Shown here: positions 6,183-14,380 of the stretch, in pieces
Layout of the letters: the number at the start of each line of letters is the position of its first letter
Position numbering within the stretch: position 1 is the first letter of the stretch
DNA from: Flavobacteriales bacterium UBA4660
GTDB taxonomy: Bacteria > Bacteroidota > Bacteroidia > Flavobacteriales_D > Sanyastnellaceae
Length of the DNA stretch: 15,178 bases
Direction: 5' to 3'
Assembly (NCBI GenBank): GCA_002405435.1
Contig: DHLU01000170.1
Coordinates: forward strand, 1-15,178
Program-made: the position numbers and the translations under genes
The notes under the pieces: generated by a model
The model's database searches: none
What the model was told of the DNA's origin: nothing
Seen by the model: only the letters and a program-made list of their open reading frames with translations

Positions 6183-6854
6183 ATGATAGGAAAAGTGTTT
6201 TGGACTGCGGTGCTCTGCGCATTGGTATTCGTGCCCGGGGCCCGCGGCCAGTCAGCCTACCAGGTGGCCGTGCTTAAATACCGCGGAGGCGGAGACTATT
6301 ATGCCAACCCCACGAGCGTGCCTAACCTGGTGGCCTTTGCCAACAAAAACCTTGGCACTTCCATCGATACGGAAGTTCCTTACGTTGACGCCGGTAGCCC
6401 GGAAATTATCAATTACCCATGGGTCCACATGACAGGCCACGGAAATGTGGTCTTCACCGCAGAGGATGCCGCCAACCTGCGCGGTTACTTGTTGGGCGGC
6501 GGGTTTCTGCACATCTCTGACAACTACGGATTAGACAAATTCGTGCGCAAGGAAATGAAGCGTGTCTTTCCTGAACTGGAATTTACGGAAGTTCCATTCG
6601 GACACCCCATTTACCACCAGGCTTTCGATTTTCCCAATGGGCTGCCTAAGATCCATGAGCATGATAAGAAGGCCCCTCAGGGCCTGGGCTTGTTTTGGGA
6701 AGGCCGGCTCGTATGCTTCTACGACGTGGAGTGTGACCTCGGAGACGGATGGGAAGACCCTGATGTGCACAAAGATTCTGAGGAAACGCGCCAGAAGGCC
6801 CTGAGGATGGGCGCCAACATGCTGCAGTACGTGTTGATGGGTTTTAGGGACTAG
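6183..6854 (+). CDS. Secreted DUF4159 domain-containing protein
   Basis: This 223-residue protein has a cleavable signal peptide (MIGKVFWTAVLCALVFVPG core, cleavage likely after ARG at 20-22 before QSAYQ) and is probably periplasmic. The rest is a single DUF4159-type domain: VAVLKYRGGGDYYANPTS (28-45), then YPWVHMTGHGNVVFT (78-92), LRGYLLGGGFLHISDNYG (99-116, a glutamine-amidotransferase-like strand-turn-helix in which the family has lost the nucleophile Cys), and FGHPIYHQAF (139-148). The biochemical role of DUF4159 is not established. Longer relatives occur fused to or next to BatA/von Willebrand-type membrane proteins, but this copy is stand-alone. The six-base gap to the next gene suggests co-transcription. 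No other in-frame ATG lies before residue 83, so the start is firm unless an alternative codon is used. Confidence 0.85.
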   Translation: MIGKVFWTAVLCALVFVPGARGQSAYQVAVLKYRGGGDYYANPTSVPNLVAFANKNLGTSIDTEVPYVDAGSPEIINYPWVHMTGHGNVVFTAEDAANLRGYLLGGGFLHISDNYGLDKFVRKEMKRVFPELEFTEVPFGHPIYHQAFDFPNGLPKIHEHDKKAPQGLGLFWEGRLVCFYDVECDLGDGWEDPDVHKDSEETRQKALRMGANMLQYVLMGFRD

Positions 6855-6860
6855 ACCTCA

Positions 6861-7658
6861 ATGGCGGGGCAACTTTTTACCGACCAGACGGGCAGGCAGG
6901 TATGCGCCGGACAGGCGACCCGCATCGTATCGCTCGTTCCTTCCATCACCGAATTGTGCGCCGCCCTCGGACTTGGGCACGAAGTGGTGGGCATCACCCG
7001 TTTTTGTGTTTCACCCCCGGAATGGTACAGGAGCAAAACCCGCATCGGGGGTACAAAAAATCCGGATACCAAAAAAATTATCGCCCTCCGGCCCGACCTG
7101 GTGCTGGCCAACAAAGAGGAAAATACAGCGTCAGACATCGAAACACTCACGCGTGCCGGAATTCCCGTTTGGGTCAGCGATATCCGCAACCTCGCCCAGG
7201 CCCTGGACATGGTCCGCGATGTGGGAAACCTCAGCGGCCGCGGGCGGGAAGCCACCGCGCTGGTGCAGGACATCGAAGCGCTGCTGGTCGTGGCGCCGCC
7301 CGACCCTGTCTCAGCAGTGTGCCTGGTCTGGTGGAACCCCATGATGATGGCAGGCGAAGACACCTTCATCCATGCCATGATGGAAGCAGCCGGTTTTCAA
7401 AATGCGCTGACAGGCCTCCGCAAGTCCCGATATCCTGAGGTCACCGACGCCCAGCTCGTCGCCGCCAGTCCCAGGGTGGTGCTGCTGCCCTCCGAGCCCT
7501 TTCCGTTCAGCGAAAAGCATGTCGCCCACTTTCGCGCCCTGCTGCCCGCTACCGAGGTCGTGCGGGTGCCCGGGGAGTTTCTTTCGTGGTACGGTTCTCG
7601 CATGGCAGCAGCCATTCCGTACCTGCGGAGGCTCAACGAAAGCCTGGCGCAGACATAA
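6861..7658 (+). CDS. Helical-backbone metal receptor-like protein (BtuF/FecB-type fold), no signal peptide
   Basis: The 265-residue protein has the class III periplasmic-binding-protein layout seen in vitamin B12 and iron-chelate receptors: RIVSLVPSITELCAALGLGHEVVGIT (21-46), CVSPPEW (49-55), the KTRIGGTKNPDTKKIIALRPDLVLANKEEN block (59-88), the inter-lobe helix around ALDMVRDVGNL (114-124), and a second lobe with VWWNPMMMAG (157-165) and the late SWYGSRM motif (242-248). The KTR(I/V)GGTKN...ANKEEN wording is that of a Bacteroidota subgroup often annotated as ABC-transporter substrate-binding protein. There is no signal peptide or lipobox and the N-terminus is polar, so it is probably cytoplasmic. 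No permease or ATPase gene is adjacent. A ligand cannot be assigned; cobalamin-like or metal chelates are possibilities by family only. It starts six bases after the DUF4159 stop. Confidence 0.85.
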   Translation: MAGQLFTDQTGRQVCAGQATRIVSLVPSITELCAALGLGHEVVGITRFCVSPPEWYRSKTRIGGTKNPDTKKIIALRPDLVLANKEENTASDIETLTRAGIPVWVSDIRNLAQALDMVRDVGNLSGRGREATALVQDIEALLVVAPPDPVSAVCLVWWNPMMMAGEDTFIHAMMEAAGFQNALTGLRKSRYPEVTDAQLVAASPRVVLLPSEPFPFSEKHVAHFRALLPATEVVRVPGEFLSWYGSRMAAAIPYLRRLNESLAQT

Positions 7659-7679
7659 CACATTAACTTTTTTATGACT

Positions 7680-7708
7680 TTTGAAGTATGAATAGCCCGC
7701 TATTTTTG
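7680..7708 (+). promoter_or_regulatory. Putative promoter for the S41 protease gene
   Basis: TTTG at 7680-7683 and a perfect TATTTTTG at 7701-7708 are separated by 17 bases, within the range reported for Flavobacteria-type promoters. The -7 box lies 30 bases before ATG 7739, giving a short leader, and the site sits downstream of the previous stop at 7658. It is the best-formed promoter match in the window and supports ATG 7739 over the in-frame ATG at 7688, which would lie inside the promoter. Confidence 0.5.
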
Positions 7709-7738
7709 ACACACGTATCGTATACAGCCCTTAACGCG

Positions 7739-9349
7739 ATGAAATTCAAACTGTTTTCCCTGCTGATGCTTGTGGTCCTGTCCGGCTTGTTGCTGGCCCA
7801 GCCCCAGCAGACGCATCCAGGCACTACCGACAAGTTCGCCTTCCTGCTCAATGCCATCGAACGCAATTATGTTGAAGACGTCAATGCGGAGGAACTCACC
7901 GAAGTAGCCATTGTGGCGCTCCTGCAGGAATTGGATCCCCACTCGGTTTATATGTCCAAAGAGGAAATGCGGGAGGCCAATGAACCCCTGCAGGGCAGTT
8001 TTGAAGGAATCGGCGTACAATTTCAGATCCTGAGAGATACCATTTACGTGGTTACCCCCATCGTCGGCGGACCGTCTGAAAAACTGGGCATTATGTCGGG
8101 TGATAAGATCGTGGAGGTGGATGGAAAGAATATGGCGGGTATCGGTATCACCAACAGCGATGTGATGGCAAAACTCAAAGGTCCTAAAGGCACAACGGTA
8201 AAAGTGGGTATTAAGCGGAAGAATGTCAGGGACCTGATCAATTACGACATAATCCGCGACAAAATTCCCATTTATTCGGTAGATGCCCATTACCTGGCCT
8301 CACCGGAATTCGGTTACATCAAGGTGAGCCGTTTCGCCAAGACTACCACGGAAGAACTGAAGGCAGCGATGGTATCGCTGAAGGCGCAGGGCATGAAAGA
8401 CCTTATTCTCGACCTGCAGGATAATGGCGGTGGACTGCTCAATGCTGCCATCGAAATGGCTGATGAGTTTATCGGCAACGAGCGCCTGCTCGTTTATACG
8501 GAAGGCCGGTCCTATCCGCGTGAAGATTACAAGGCGCGTATACCCGGTGCTTTTGAAAAAGGCCGGCTCGTCGTGCTCATTGACGAAGCCAGCGCCAGTG
8601 CCAGCGAAATCGTTTCCGGTGCAATACAGGACTGGGACCGTGGCCTCATCGTCGGTCGCAGGTCATTTGGCAAGGGGCTGGTGCAAAAGCCCATCTACCT
8701 GCCCGACGGCAGCGCGGTGCGCCTGACGACGCAGAAATACTATACCCCCGCTGGCCGATGCATCCAGAAGCCTTACGACCAGGGCAACGAGGCCTACCGG
8801 AAAGACCAGTTAGAACGATGGGAATCAGGTGAGTATTTTCATGCTGACAGCATTCAGGTTCCTGATTCGCTCAAGTACTCCACCAACATAAAGAAGCGCG
8901 TGGTATATGGTGGAGGCGGCAGCATTCCCGACGTATTTGTAGCCCTCGATACCACTGAAAATTCAGAATACTTCGCCGATCTCCTCCGCACGGGCATCAC
9001 CAACACCTTCGCCATTAACTATGTTGACCGCAACCGTTCTGAGCTTCAGTCGCGTTTCAGTGACCTGAAAGCGTTTAAATCAGGATTTCAGGTAAGCGAA
9101 GACATGATCAAAGAAGTACAGCGTATGGCGGCGGAAGACGAGAAAATTGCCTTCGTTCCCGAGGACTATGCGCGGTCGGAAAAGGCAATCAAGACCCGCA
9201 TTAAAGCGCTGATTGCCAGAAATTTATTCGATAATCAGGCTTTTTTCGAGGTCATCAACGATCTTAACGAATCATTCAATAAAGCTGTGCAAACTTTGCA
9301 GGACGGAACATTCGAAAAGTCCCGGCTTGCATTCAACGACTTCAAATAG
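7739..9349 (+). CDS. S41 family carboxy-terminal processing protease with PDZ domain
   Basis: This CtpA/Prc-type serine protease acts in the periplasm, trimming or degrading proteins from their C-termini. Numbered from ATG 7739 (536 residues): a signal peptide at about 1-20 (MKFKLFSLLMLVVLSGLLLA), an N-terminal helical region with LLQELDPHSVYMS (61-73), a PDZ domain at about 83-160 (GSFEGIGVQF; IMSGDKIVEVDG), the S41 domain at about 165-345, and a helical C-terminal tail to 536. The Ser-Lys dyad is visible: DEASASASE at 282-290 with Ser287 as expected nucleophile, and GRRSFGKG with Lys312, 25 residues later as in E. coli Prc. The frame opens 17 codons earlier (7688), but that extension would precede the signal peptide and overlap the promoter match, so ATG 7739 is chosen. 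It lies 38 bases before the DUF1573 gene on the same strand. Confidence 0.95.
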   Translation: MKFKLFSLLMLVVLSGLLLAQPQQTHPGTTDKFAFLLNAIERNYVEDVNAEELTEVAIVALLQELDPHSVYMSKEEMREANEPLQGSFEGIGVQFQILRDTIYVVTPIVGGPSEKLGIMSGDKIVEVDGKNMAGIGITNSDVMAKLKGPKGTTVKVGIKRKNVRDLINYDIIRDKIPIYSVDAHYLASPEFGYIKVSRFAKTTTEELKAAMVSLKAQGMKDLILDLQDNGGGLLNAAIEMADEFIGNERLLVYTEGRSYPREDYKARIPGAFEKGRLVVLIDEASASASEIVSGAIQDWDRGLIVGRRSFGKGLVQKPIYLPDGSAVRLTTQKYYTPAGRCIQKPYDQGNEAYRKDQLERWESGEYFHADSIQVPDSLKYSTNIKKRVVYGGGGSIPDVFVALDTTENSEYFADLLRTGITNTFAINYVDRNRSELQSRFSDLKAFKSGFQVSEDMIKEVQRMAAEDEKIAFVPEDYARSEKAIKTRIKALIARNLFDNQAFFEVINDLNESFNKAVQTLQDGTFEKSRLAFNDFK

Positions 9350-9387
9350 CATCAACAACCAACCACATTTAACCCAAAATCAATCAC

Positions 9388-10023
9388 ATGAGTAATGGAA
9401 TTAAAATAGGGCTGCTCGGCGTGATTGCCGTGCTGCTCGGATTCATCGCTTTTGAGCTCTACAAAGGCTCTTCGTCAGAACCCCTCAGCCGTCCGGTTGT
9501 ACCCGGCACCAGTGGCAACACGGCGGCTACGGCATCACCGGCGTCAGGACAGGCTACTGCCCAGCCCGGCCAGTTTTACCAGCCCGGTGCCGGCGGCCAG
9601 GCCGACCTGAGCAAGCCTTTGGATACCGCAGCGCAAAAAGCGCAGCCCGGTCAGGAGAGTGCCAACCGTCCGAAAACGACCATGACCTTTGAAAAGAATG
9701 CGCATGACTTCGGTACACTGAAGGAAGGTGATCGTGTAGAGTATAGTTTCAAGTTTACCAATACCGGCAAAGAGCCCCTGATTATTGAAGATGCCAAGGG
9801 CTCTTGCGGCTGCACCGTACCGGTATGGCCGAAAGACCCTATTCTTCCGGGCAAGTCTGACGAGATCAGGGTTTCGTTTAACAGTGCCAACAAACCCGGT
9901 GCACAGTCCAAGCAGGTTACCATTACAGCCAATACGGAGCCACTGACGTCGAAGCTCACCATTTCGGCCAACGTGACGCCCGATCCCAACAAACCGACAA
10001 ACGCGGTGAACCCCACGCATTGA
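9388..10023 (+). CDS. Membrane-anchored DUF1573 domain protein
   Basis: This 211-residue protein has an uncleaved N-terminal anchor (IGLLGVIAVLLGFIAFELY, 7-25), a low-complexity Pro/Gly/Gln/Ala-rich linker at about 30-95 containing QPGQFYQPGAGGQ, and one DUF1573 domain at about 98-198. The domain shows the family features: a HDFGTLKEGDRVEYSF strand pair (106-121), FTNTGKEPLII (123-133), the conserved GSCGCTVP (138-145) and a closing KQVTITANT strand (175-183). DUF1573 is an ASH/MSP-like Ig fold that is very common in Bacteroidota; its function is unproven. The two close Cys in SCGC suggest metal or disulfide chemistry, which is an inference. The topology implies a periplasmic domain held away from the inner membrane. 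It follows the S41 protease by 38 bases without a visible promoter and ends 17 bases before a strong terminator, so both may be one transcript. Confidence 0.92.
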   Translation: MSNGIKIGLLGVIAVLLGFIAFELYKGSSSEPLSRPVVPGTSGNTAATASPASGQATAQPGQFYQPGAGGQADLSKPLDTAAQKAQPGQESANRPKTTMTFEKNAHDFGTLKEGDRVEYSFKFTNTGKEPLIIEDAKGSCGCTVPVWPKDPILPGKSDEIRVSFNSANKPGAQSKQVTITANTEPLTSKLTISANVTPDPNKPTNAVNPTH

Positions 10024-10040
10024 TTTTAACCGCATGGTTG

Positions 10041-10079
10041 CAATGCCCCGTGTCGCTCAGGCACGGGGCATTGTTTTTT
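10041..10079 (+). terminator. Rho-independent terminator after the DUF1573 gene
   Basis: A perfect 12-base stem, CAATGCCCCGTG (10041-10052) with CACGGGGCATTG (10062-10073), closes a nine-base loop and is followed directly by six T residues (10074-10079). It lies 17 bases past the stop codon. There is no T-run on the opposite strand, so it serves plus-strand transcription only. Confidence 0.95.
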
Positions 10080-10166
10080 GAGGCAACAGGAAGAAAGGCG
10101 GAAAACCCAGCCCCCTATCGAATCAGGGAGCCGGAAGAATGTCTGGAGAACCCCAACTAAGCGTGA

Positions 10167-10415
10167 TTACTGCAGGATAGCATCAATGGCAAGCGCCAGT
10201 TTGCGGTCTTTTTCCGTAATGACATCACCACTGTCGTGTGTGCTCAGTTCGATGCGCACAAAATTGTACACATTGATCCAGTGCGGATGGTGGTTGTGTT
10301 TTTCTGCAAGAAAAGCCACACGCGTCATGAAGGTAAAAGCTTCCTGAAAATCCTTGAACCGGAATTCTCTCACCAGTTTGTTGTCAGTCTCTTTCCACAT
10401 AGCTTTATCAAACAT
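10167..10415 (-). CDS. 4a-hydroxytetrahydrobiopterin dehydratase (pterin-4a-carbinolamine dehydratase)
   Basis: This small cytoplasmic enzyme dehydrates 4a-hydroxytetrahydrobiopterin to the quinonoid dihydropterin, regenerating the cofactor after aromatic amino-acid hydroxylation. The 82-residue protein carries the family signature [27 protein letters not shown] (37-63), with the catalytic histidines in the HNHHPHW cluster, and ends in the typical [13 protein letters not shown] helix (66-78). ATG 10415 is chosen; a second ATG five codons later (10400) would also leave the domain whole. It begins five bases after the stop of the GH3 fusion on the same strand, so it is probably the last gene of that transcript. 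No aromatic amino-acid hydroxylase is in the window. The 87 bases between its stop and the terminator of the DUF1573 gene show no clear feature. Confidence 0.95.
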   Translation of the reverse strand: MFDKAMWKETDNKLVREFRFKDFQEAFTFMTRVAFLAEKHNHHPHWINVYNFVRIELSTHDSGDVITEKDRKLALAIDAILQ

Positions 10416-10420
10416 AGGGG

Positions 10421-13400
10421 TTATTCTCGTCGGGTGATGCCAAAGGCCTCATAAATCTCTTCCTGAATTTGTGTTCGGATATTAAGGTCCTGCAGTTTTT
10501 TATTGCCCGCGTCAGGATGAACGCGGTTGCTGAGAAACACAAAGACGATACCCGAATCGGGGTCGGCCCAGCACATGGTGCCGGTGAAACCGGTATGACC
10601 GAATCCAGACAGGCTGGCCTGAGCACAGGTGGGGCCCGTGCCTGCCTGTGCTGCAGGTTTGTCAAATCCGATACCGCGGCGGTTGCCGGGGTAATGCGCG
10701 GCCGTGAAATAGCGGATGGTATTTTCCGTCAGCAGTTTCTGTCCGGCATACGCACCCCCATTGAGCAGCATCTGCATGATGGCCGCCACATCCTGGGCGG
10801 TGGAGAATATGCCGGCATGTCCGGCGATACCACTCTGCATGGCGGCTCCCTGGTCGTGCACATGGCCGCGCAGTTCCGAGCCCCTGAAAAGCCGGTCATC
10901 TTCGGTGGGGGCGATGCGGCTGCTGTCAGCCCAGGCGAGCGGGCAATAACCGGTATTGTACAGACCCATCGGCCGGTAAAAAGTCTCCTCGGCATAACGG
11001 TCTATACCCATGCCGGTGATTTTCTCGACAATGCGCTGAAGGAAATAATAGCCCAGGTCGCTGTAGCGGTAATTGTGGTCGGCACTGACCGGCGTGGCCA
11101 GGATACGGGTCATGATTGAATCGCGGTATGAACCGAGCAAATAGAGCCCATTGGCTACCTCAATGCTGTACAGCGAATCGGGCGTGCTGCGGTAGAGCGA
11201 AGGATCAGGCTTGCCACCGGCCATCGTTGCCTGCCAGAAGGGAATCCAGGGCACCAGTCCGGCGCAGTGGGCCATCATATCTCTCAGCACAATTGCGCTG
11301 TAATCACTTGACTCCGGAATTTCGAGGTATTGACCGAGCGTGCCATCGACGTCGAGTTTGCCCTCTTCATGCAGTTTCATCACGCACAAGGTGGTAGAGA
11401 GCACCTTGGTGAGGCTGGCCACATCGTACAGGGTATTTTCATCCACCTTGACCCCGGTGCGGTAATCAAGCGTGCCGAAACTTTTGTCATAAAACACGCG
11501 GCCATCTTTGGCAGCGAGCACGCGGCAGCCCGGATAGGCACCGAGCTTGATGCCGCTCATCGCGATAGAGTCTACTGCCTGCAGGGGCATACGCTCGATA
11601 CGCTTGGTTTGCCTGTCAGCCATCATGTCTTCGCGGTAGCCTTTTTCTTCCGGATGGTCGCTCAGCGCGGCAGCCCCGTAGGGCAATGCAGGAGCAGGCC
11701 CCACCTCACAGGTTGAACGCAGGCCCACGTATTCGGGGCTCACCCACCTCAGTCTGCCGGTTTGCTGCAGGCTGAAGCCCATGCCCTTGTGGTAGGCGGC
11801 CGCTGCCGTAACGGGCAGGGCACCGTTGACATTGAGCGCACCCGCCAGGGCCTGTGCACAGGTGGCGTGGGTAACAGGATCGTCCTGGTAGGCCACAACC
11901 AGTCCTTCGATATTGCCGGTATCACGGAGCACGTCGAGGCCGTATGGATTGGCAAAGACGCATAGCACCACATCGGTCGACATGCCGATGGCATTGAGTA
12001 TGCGGGCGGCTTCGTTAGACAGGCCAAACTTTTTCTGCGCGCGGTTGCTCGTGTTCATCATCGCGGCAATAACGAGGTCGTAGCCGCTGAGCGTATCGTG
12101 GAGGGCAATGCTGGTTTTGAATTCCGGATTTTTATCCATTGAAAACCGGTCGAGCGGAAAGTAATGGGCCAGTGTGTTGACGAAGTCATTGTCTGTTCCG
12201 CTTCCGATGCATACCACTGCTACCTTATCTTCCTGAGCAGGAACGAGCGGAATCAGCTGGCATCCATTGCGCAGCACCGTAATGCTCTCTTCGATGATCT
12301 GGGTGCGAAGCAATGCCGCCTCTCCGCTGTTGAGGTCGCTCACCAGGTTTTCTGTCTCCACCGGTATGCGCAGGTGGGCACCGGTCCACTCCTTGGTGCG
12401 CAGAATCTTCAGGCAATGGCGGTCGAGTTCCTGCATACTGATAAGCCCGCTGTCGAGGGCGGCCTTGATGTTGGCCACAGCCAGCGGCACATGTTGGGGG
12501 AAAAGCAAAACATCGTTACCCGCCAGCAGGGCCTTCAGGTCGGCTTCTCCGGGCGCATGGAAACGGGCGACACCCATCATGTTCAGTGCGTCGGTAAAAA
12601 TTAATCCGTCGAAATTCATTTCCCGCTGCAGCAGGTCATCAATGATGCGCGGCGACAGGGTGGCGGCGAGGTTGGGTGTGGGCTCCAGGGCGGGCACGTA
12701 CAGGTGCGCGGTCATGACGCCGCCCAGGCCTTCGGGAATCAGGCTGCGAAAGGGATAGAGTTCGACGTCGTGAAGGCGCTCTTTGCCGTGGGTGATGACG
12801 GGCAGGTCTTTATGGCTGTCGGTTTCGGTATCGCCGTGGCCGGGAAAATGTTTGGCTACGGCCAGCACACGGCCGTTCTGAAGTCCCTGCATGTACAGCT
12901 TGCTCAGCCGGGTAACTACCTCAATGTCTTCTCCGAAAGAGCGGTTGGATATAACGGGATTCAGCGGATTATTGTTGACATCGACCACCGGCGAAAAACT
13001 TACATGTACACCCAGCCGCTTGCATTGCCGGGACATCTCGAGTCCAAATTCATAGACCAGCATTTCGTCCTGAATAGCTCCCATGGTCATCTGCCTCGGA
13101 AAAGACATGGTGGAATCGAGCCGCATGCCCAGTCCCCATTCTGCATCCATGGCAATCAGCAGCGGTATCTCCGCGGATGACTGAAACCGGTTGGTGAGCA
13201 GTGCCTGACGCACTGGTCCGCCCTGCATAAAAATCAATCCTCCGATGTGGTAATCCCGAATGAGTTTTTCAATCCCGGCCGGATCGTAGTCCTTGTGCTT
13301 CTGGTCGCTCCAGGAAGCGACCATAAACAACTGTCCGATTTTCTCTTCTGTACTCATGGTATTGATCACCGAGTCGGCCCAGGGCGTCGCCTGCTCTAAA

Positions 13401-13525
13401 AAACAGGGTTTGTGTGCCCGGGCATGGTGCCCGGGTTGCGCCTGTATCAAAGCGGGAAAGGCCAGCAGTAACGACATAGCCGGTGACCTAAGGGAACTAT
13501 TGCGGAAAAGACAATCCATCATCAT
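10421..13525 (-). CDS. GH3 beta-N-acetylhexosaminidase (NagZ-like) fused to a beta-lactamase-fold serine hydrolase (AmiE-like)
   Basis: This 1034-residue protein is predicted to be periplasmic and to act in peptidoglycan turnover. Numbered from ATG 13525: a signal peptide at about 1-29 (cleavage after LIQA). The GH3 N-terminal barrel (about 48-380) has the NagZ signature [14 protein letters not shown] at 225-238, with the Asp236/His238 acid-base pair, and FTDALNMMG with nucleophile Asp312. A GH3 C-terminal-like alpha/beta segment follows (about 410-590). The class C beta-lactamase fold (about 645-1030) has Ser704-x-x-Lys707 (SLTK), Tyr821 in YSD and HTG at 977-979 in place of KTG. In B. subtilis the separate neighbours NagZ and AmiE (YbbD-YbbE) remove GlcNAc and then cleave MurNAc-L-Ala; the same pair in one chain is inferred here. 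The frame continues to a TTG at 13552, but the signal peptide favours one of three tandem ATGs at 13525, 13522 and 13519. The third has GGAG seven bases upstream. Confidence 0.92.
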   Translation of the reverse strand: MMMDCLFRNSSLRSPAMSLLLAFPALIQAQPGHHARAHKPCFLEQATPWADSVINTMSTEEKIGQLFMVASWSDQKHKDYDPAGIEKLIRDYHIGGLIFMQGGPVRQALLTNRFQSSAEIPLLIAMDAEWGLGMRLDSTMSFPRQMTMGAIQDEMLVYEFGLEMSRQCKRLGVHVSFSPVVDVNNNPLNPVISNRSFGEDIEVVTRLSKLYMQGLQNGRVLAVAKHFPGHGDTETDSHKDLPVITHGKERLHDVELYPFRSLIPEGLGGVMTAHLYVPALEPTPNLAATLSPRIIDDLLQREMNFDGLIFTDALNMMGVARFHAPGEADLKALLAGNDVLLFPQHVPLAVANIKAALDSGLISMQELDRHCLKILRTKEWTGAHLRIPVETENLVSDLNSGEAALLRTQIIEESITVLRNGCQLIPLVPAQEDKVAVVCIGSGTDNDFVNTLAHYFPLDRFSMDKNPEFKTSIALHDTLSGYDLVIAAMMNTSNRAQKKFGLSNEAARILNAIGMSTDVVLCVFANPYGLDVLRDTGNIEGLVVAYQDDPVTHATCAQALAGALNVNGALPVTAAAAYHKGMGFSLQQTGRLRWVSPEYVGLRSTCEVGPAPALPYGAAALSDHPEEKGYREDMMADRQTKRIERMPLQAVDSIAMSGIKLGAYPGCRVLAAKDGRVFYDKSFGTLDYRTGVKVDENTLYDVASLTKVLSTTLCVMKLHEEGKLDVDGTLGQYLEIPESSDYSAIVLRDMMAHCAGLVPWIPFWQATMAGGKPDPSLYRSTPDSLYSIEVANGLYLLGSYRDSIMTRILATPVSADHNYRYSDLGYYFLQRIVEKITGMGIDRYAEETFYRPMGLYNTGYCPLAWADSSRIAPTEDDRLFRGSELRGHVHDQGAAMQSGIAGHAGIFSTAQDVAAIMQMLLNGGAYAGQKLLTENTIRYFTAAHYPGNRRGIGFDKPAAQAGTGPTCAQASLSGFGHTGFTGTMCWADPDSGIVFVFLSNRVHPDAGNKKLQDLNIRTQIQEEIYEAFGITRRE

Positions 13526-13537
13526 GCTCCAAAGCAA

Positions 13538-13554
13538 CCTTGCAACGTGCAAGG
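13538..13554. promoter_or_regulatory. Perfect inverted repeat upstream of the GH3 fusion, possible operator
   Basis: CCTTGCA (13538-13544) and TGCAAGG (13548-13554) are exact inverted repeats around ACG. The site begins 13 bases upstream of the preferred ATG at 13525 and covers the alternative TTG at 13552. It could bind a dimeric repressor or fold into a 7-base-pair hairpin in the leader mRNA; three loop bases make a tight hairpin, so a protein site is somewhat more likely. No regulator gene is nearby and chance is possible. Confidence 0.3.
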
Positions 13555-13614
13555 ATCAGGCCTTATTGCGAAGGGATTAACAACAATCTGCCGTGGAAAA
13601 GGCGAGGAGGCTGC

Positions 13615-14370
13615 TCAGGATTTCCTTCGTCCGGATTTATGCTTGAATTTACGGGTCCGGTATGACGAATGAAGCATGGTGGAACGCGAGAAAAGGTTGG
13701 AGAAGAAATTGAGGAACAAGCCCACAAAAACAAAGGTGATGGTGATCTGTATCATCACCAGGTGTTTGGCCAGCGGCGCAACCGGAACCATATCGCCGTA
13801 TCCGACAGTGGCGGCTGTGACGAAACTGAAGTAAACGGCATCGGTCACCGAGGTAAGTTCAGGACGGAAAAAGCCCTGTTGGTGATAGTTGAAATGCAAA
13901 TACAACAAAGCGAAAGTCAGCATGATCTCAAAAAAATTGAGGAAGAGCAGGAGCACTGACCTGCGCGGGGAAATATGTTCCCGGGTGGCATCCGACAGAA
14001 ACATCAGTGCAGCCAGGTAGATCAGGGTTTCTGTTACCAGGTAAACAGAAAGGAGCGCCATCCAGCTGCTGGTGTACACGCCAGTCCCCAGGGATACCAG
14101 CGGAAAAAGGCTCTTAAGCAACACCAGCACTTCGGTAGAGATATTTCGCCACTGGTATCCCCAGCGGCCCGAAAAATGTTTGATGTACAGACCCGGTGTC
14201 AGAAACTGGGCACTGGCCAGTGAGAGCCGCAGCAACCGTTCAAGGCCAATATCGTCGTGGTTGTAGTTTCTCCAGATACGGAGCAGGGTGTATACCTGGT
14301 TTTTGAGAGCTGGCCGCGGTTTTCTGAGTACCTCCGTATGTCCAATCAGCAATTTGCATAGTCTCGTCAT
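13615..14370 (-). CDS. Potassium channel family protein (ion-channel pore domain)
   Basis: This 251-residue inner-membrane protein carries the K+ selectivity filter TVGYGD at 188-193, inside a pore-helix context (YFSFVTAATVGYGDMVPVAP) typical of PF07885-type channels. Hydrophobic segments at about 82-95, 103-125, 138-160 and 204-226 suggest three or four helices before and after the pore loop; the last two flank the filter as outer and inner helices. The N-terminal 80 residues are basic and mostly soluble. The C-terminus is a short basic tail (RTRKFKHKSGRRKS), with no RCK/TrkA-N or cyclic-nucleotide domain, so gating is not readable from sequence. Functional channels of this class are tetramers. 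It starts ten bases after the cmk stop on the same strand and ends 89 bases before the GH3 fusion start. Confidence 0.9.
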   Translation of the reverse strand: MTRLCKLLIGHTEVLRKPRPALKNQVYTLLRIWRNYNHDDIGLERLLRLSLASAQFLTPGLYIKHFSGRWGYQWRNISTEVLVLLKSLFPLVSLGTGVYTSSWMALLSVYLVTETLIYLAALMFLSDATREHISPRRSVLLLFLNFFEIMLTFALLYLHFNYHQQGFFRPELTSVTDAVYFSFVTAATVGYGDMVPVAPLAKHLVMIQITITFVFVGLFLNFFSNLFSRSTMLHSSYRTRKFKHKSGRRKS

Positions 14371-14380
14371 GCGCGCTTAT

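Noticed and set aside
10469..11119. Plus-strand frame of 216 codons opposite the GH3/AmiE-like fusion
   Set aside because: It lies opposite the beta-lactamase-fold half with its conserved HTG and YSD motifs; the translation has no recognisable family features.
13553..13614. Search for a promoter of the GH3 fusion between it and the channel gene
   Set aside because: No TAnnTTTG or TTTG pair at sensible spacing was found; the gene may be read through from cmk and the channel.
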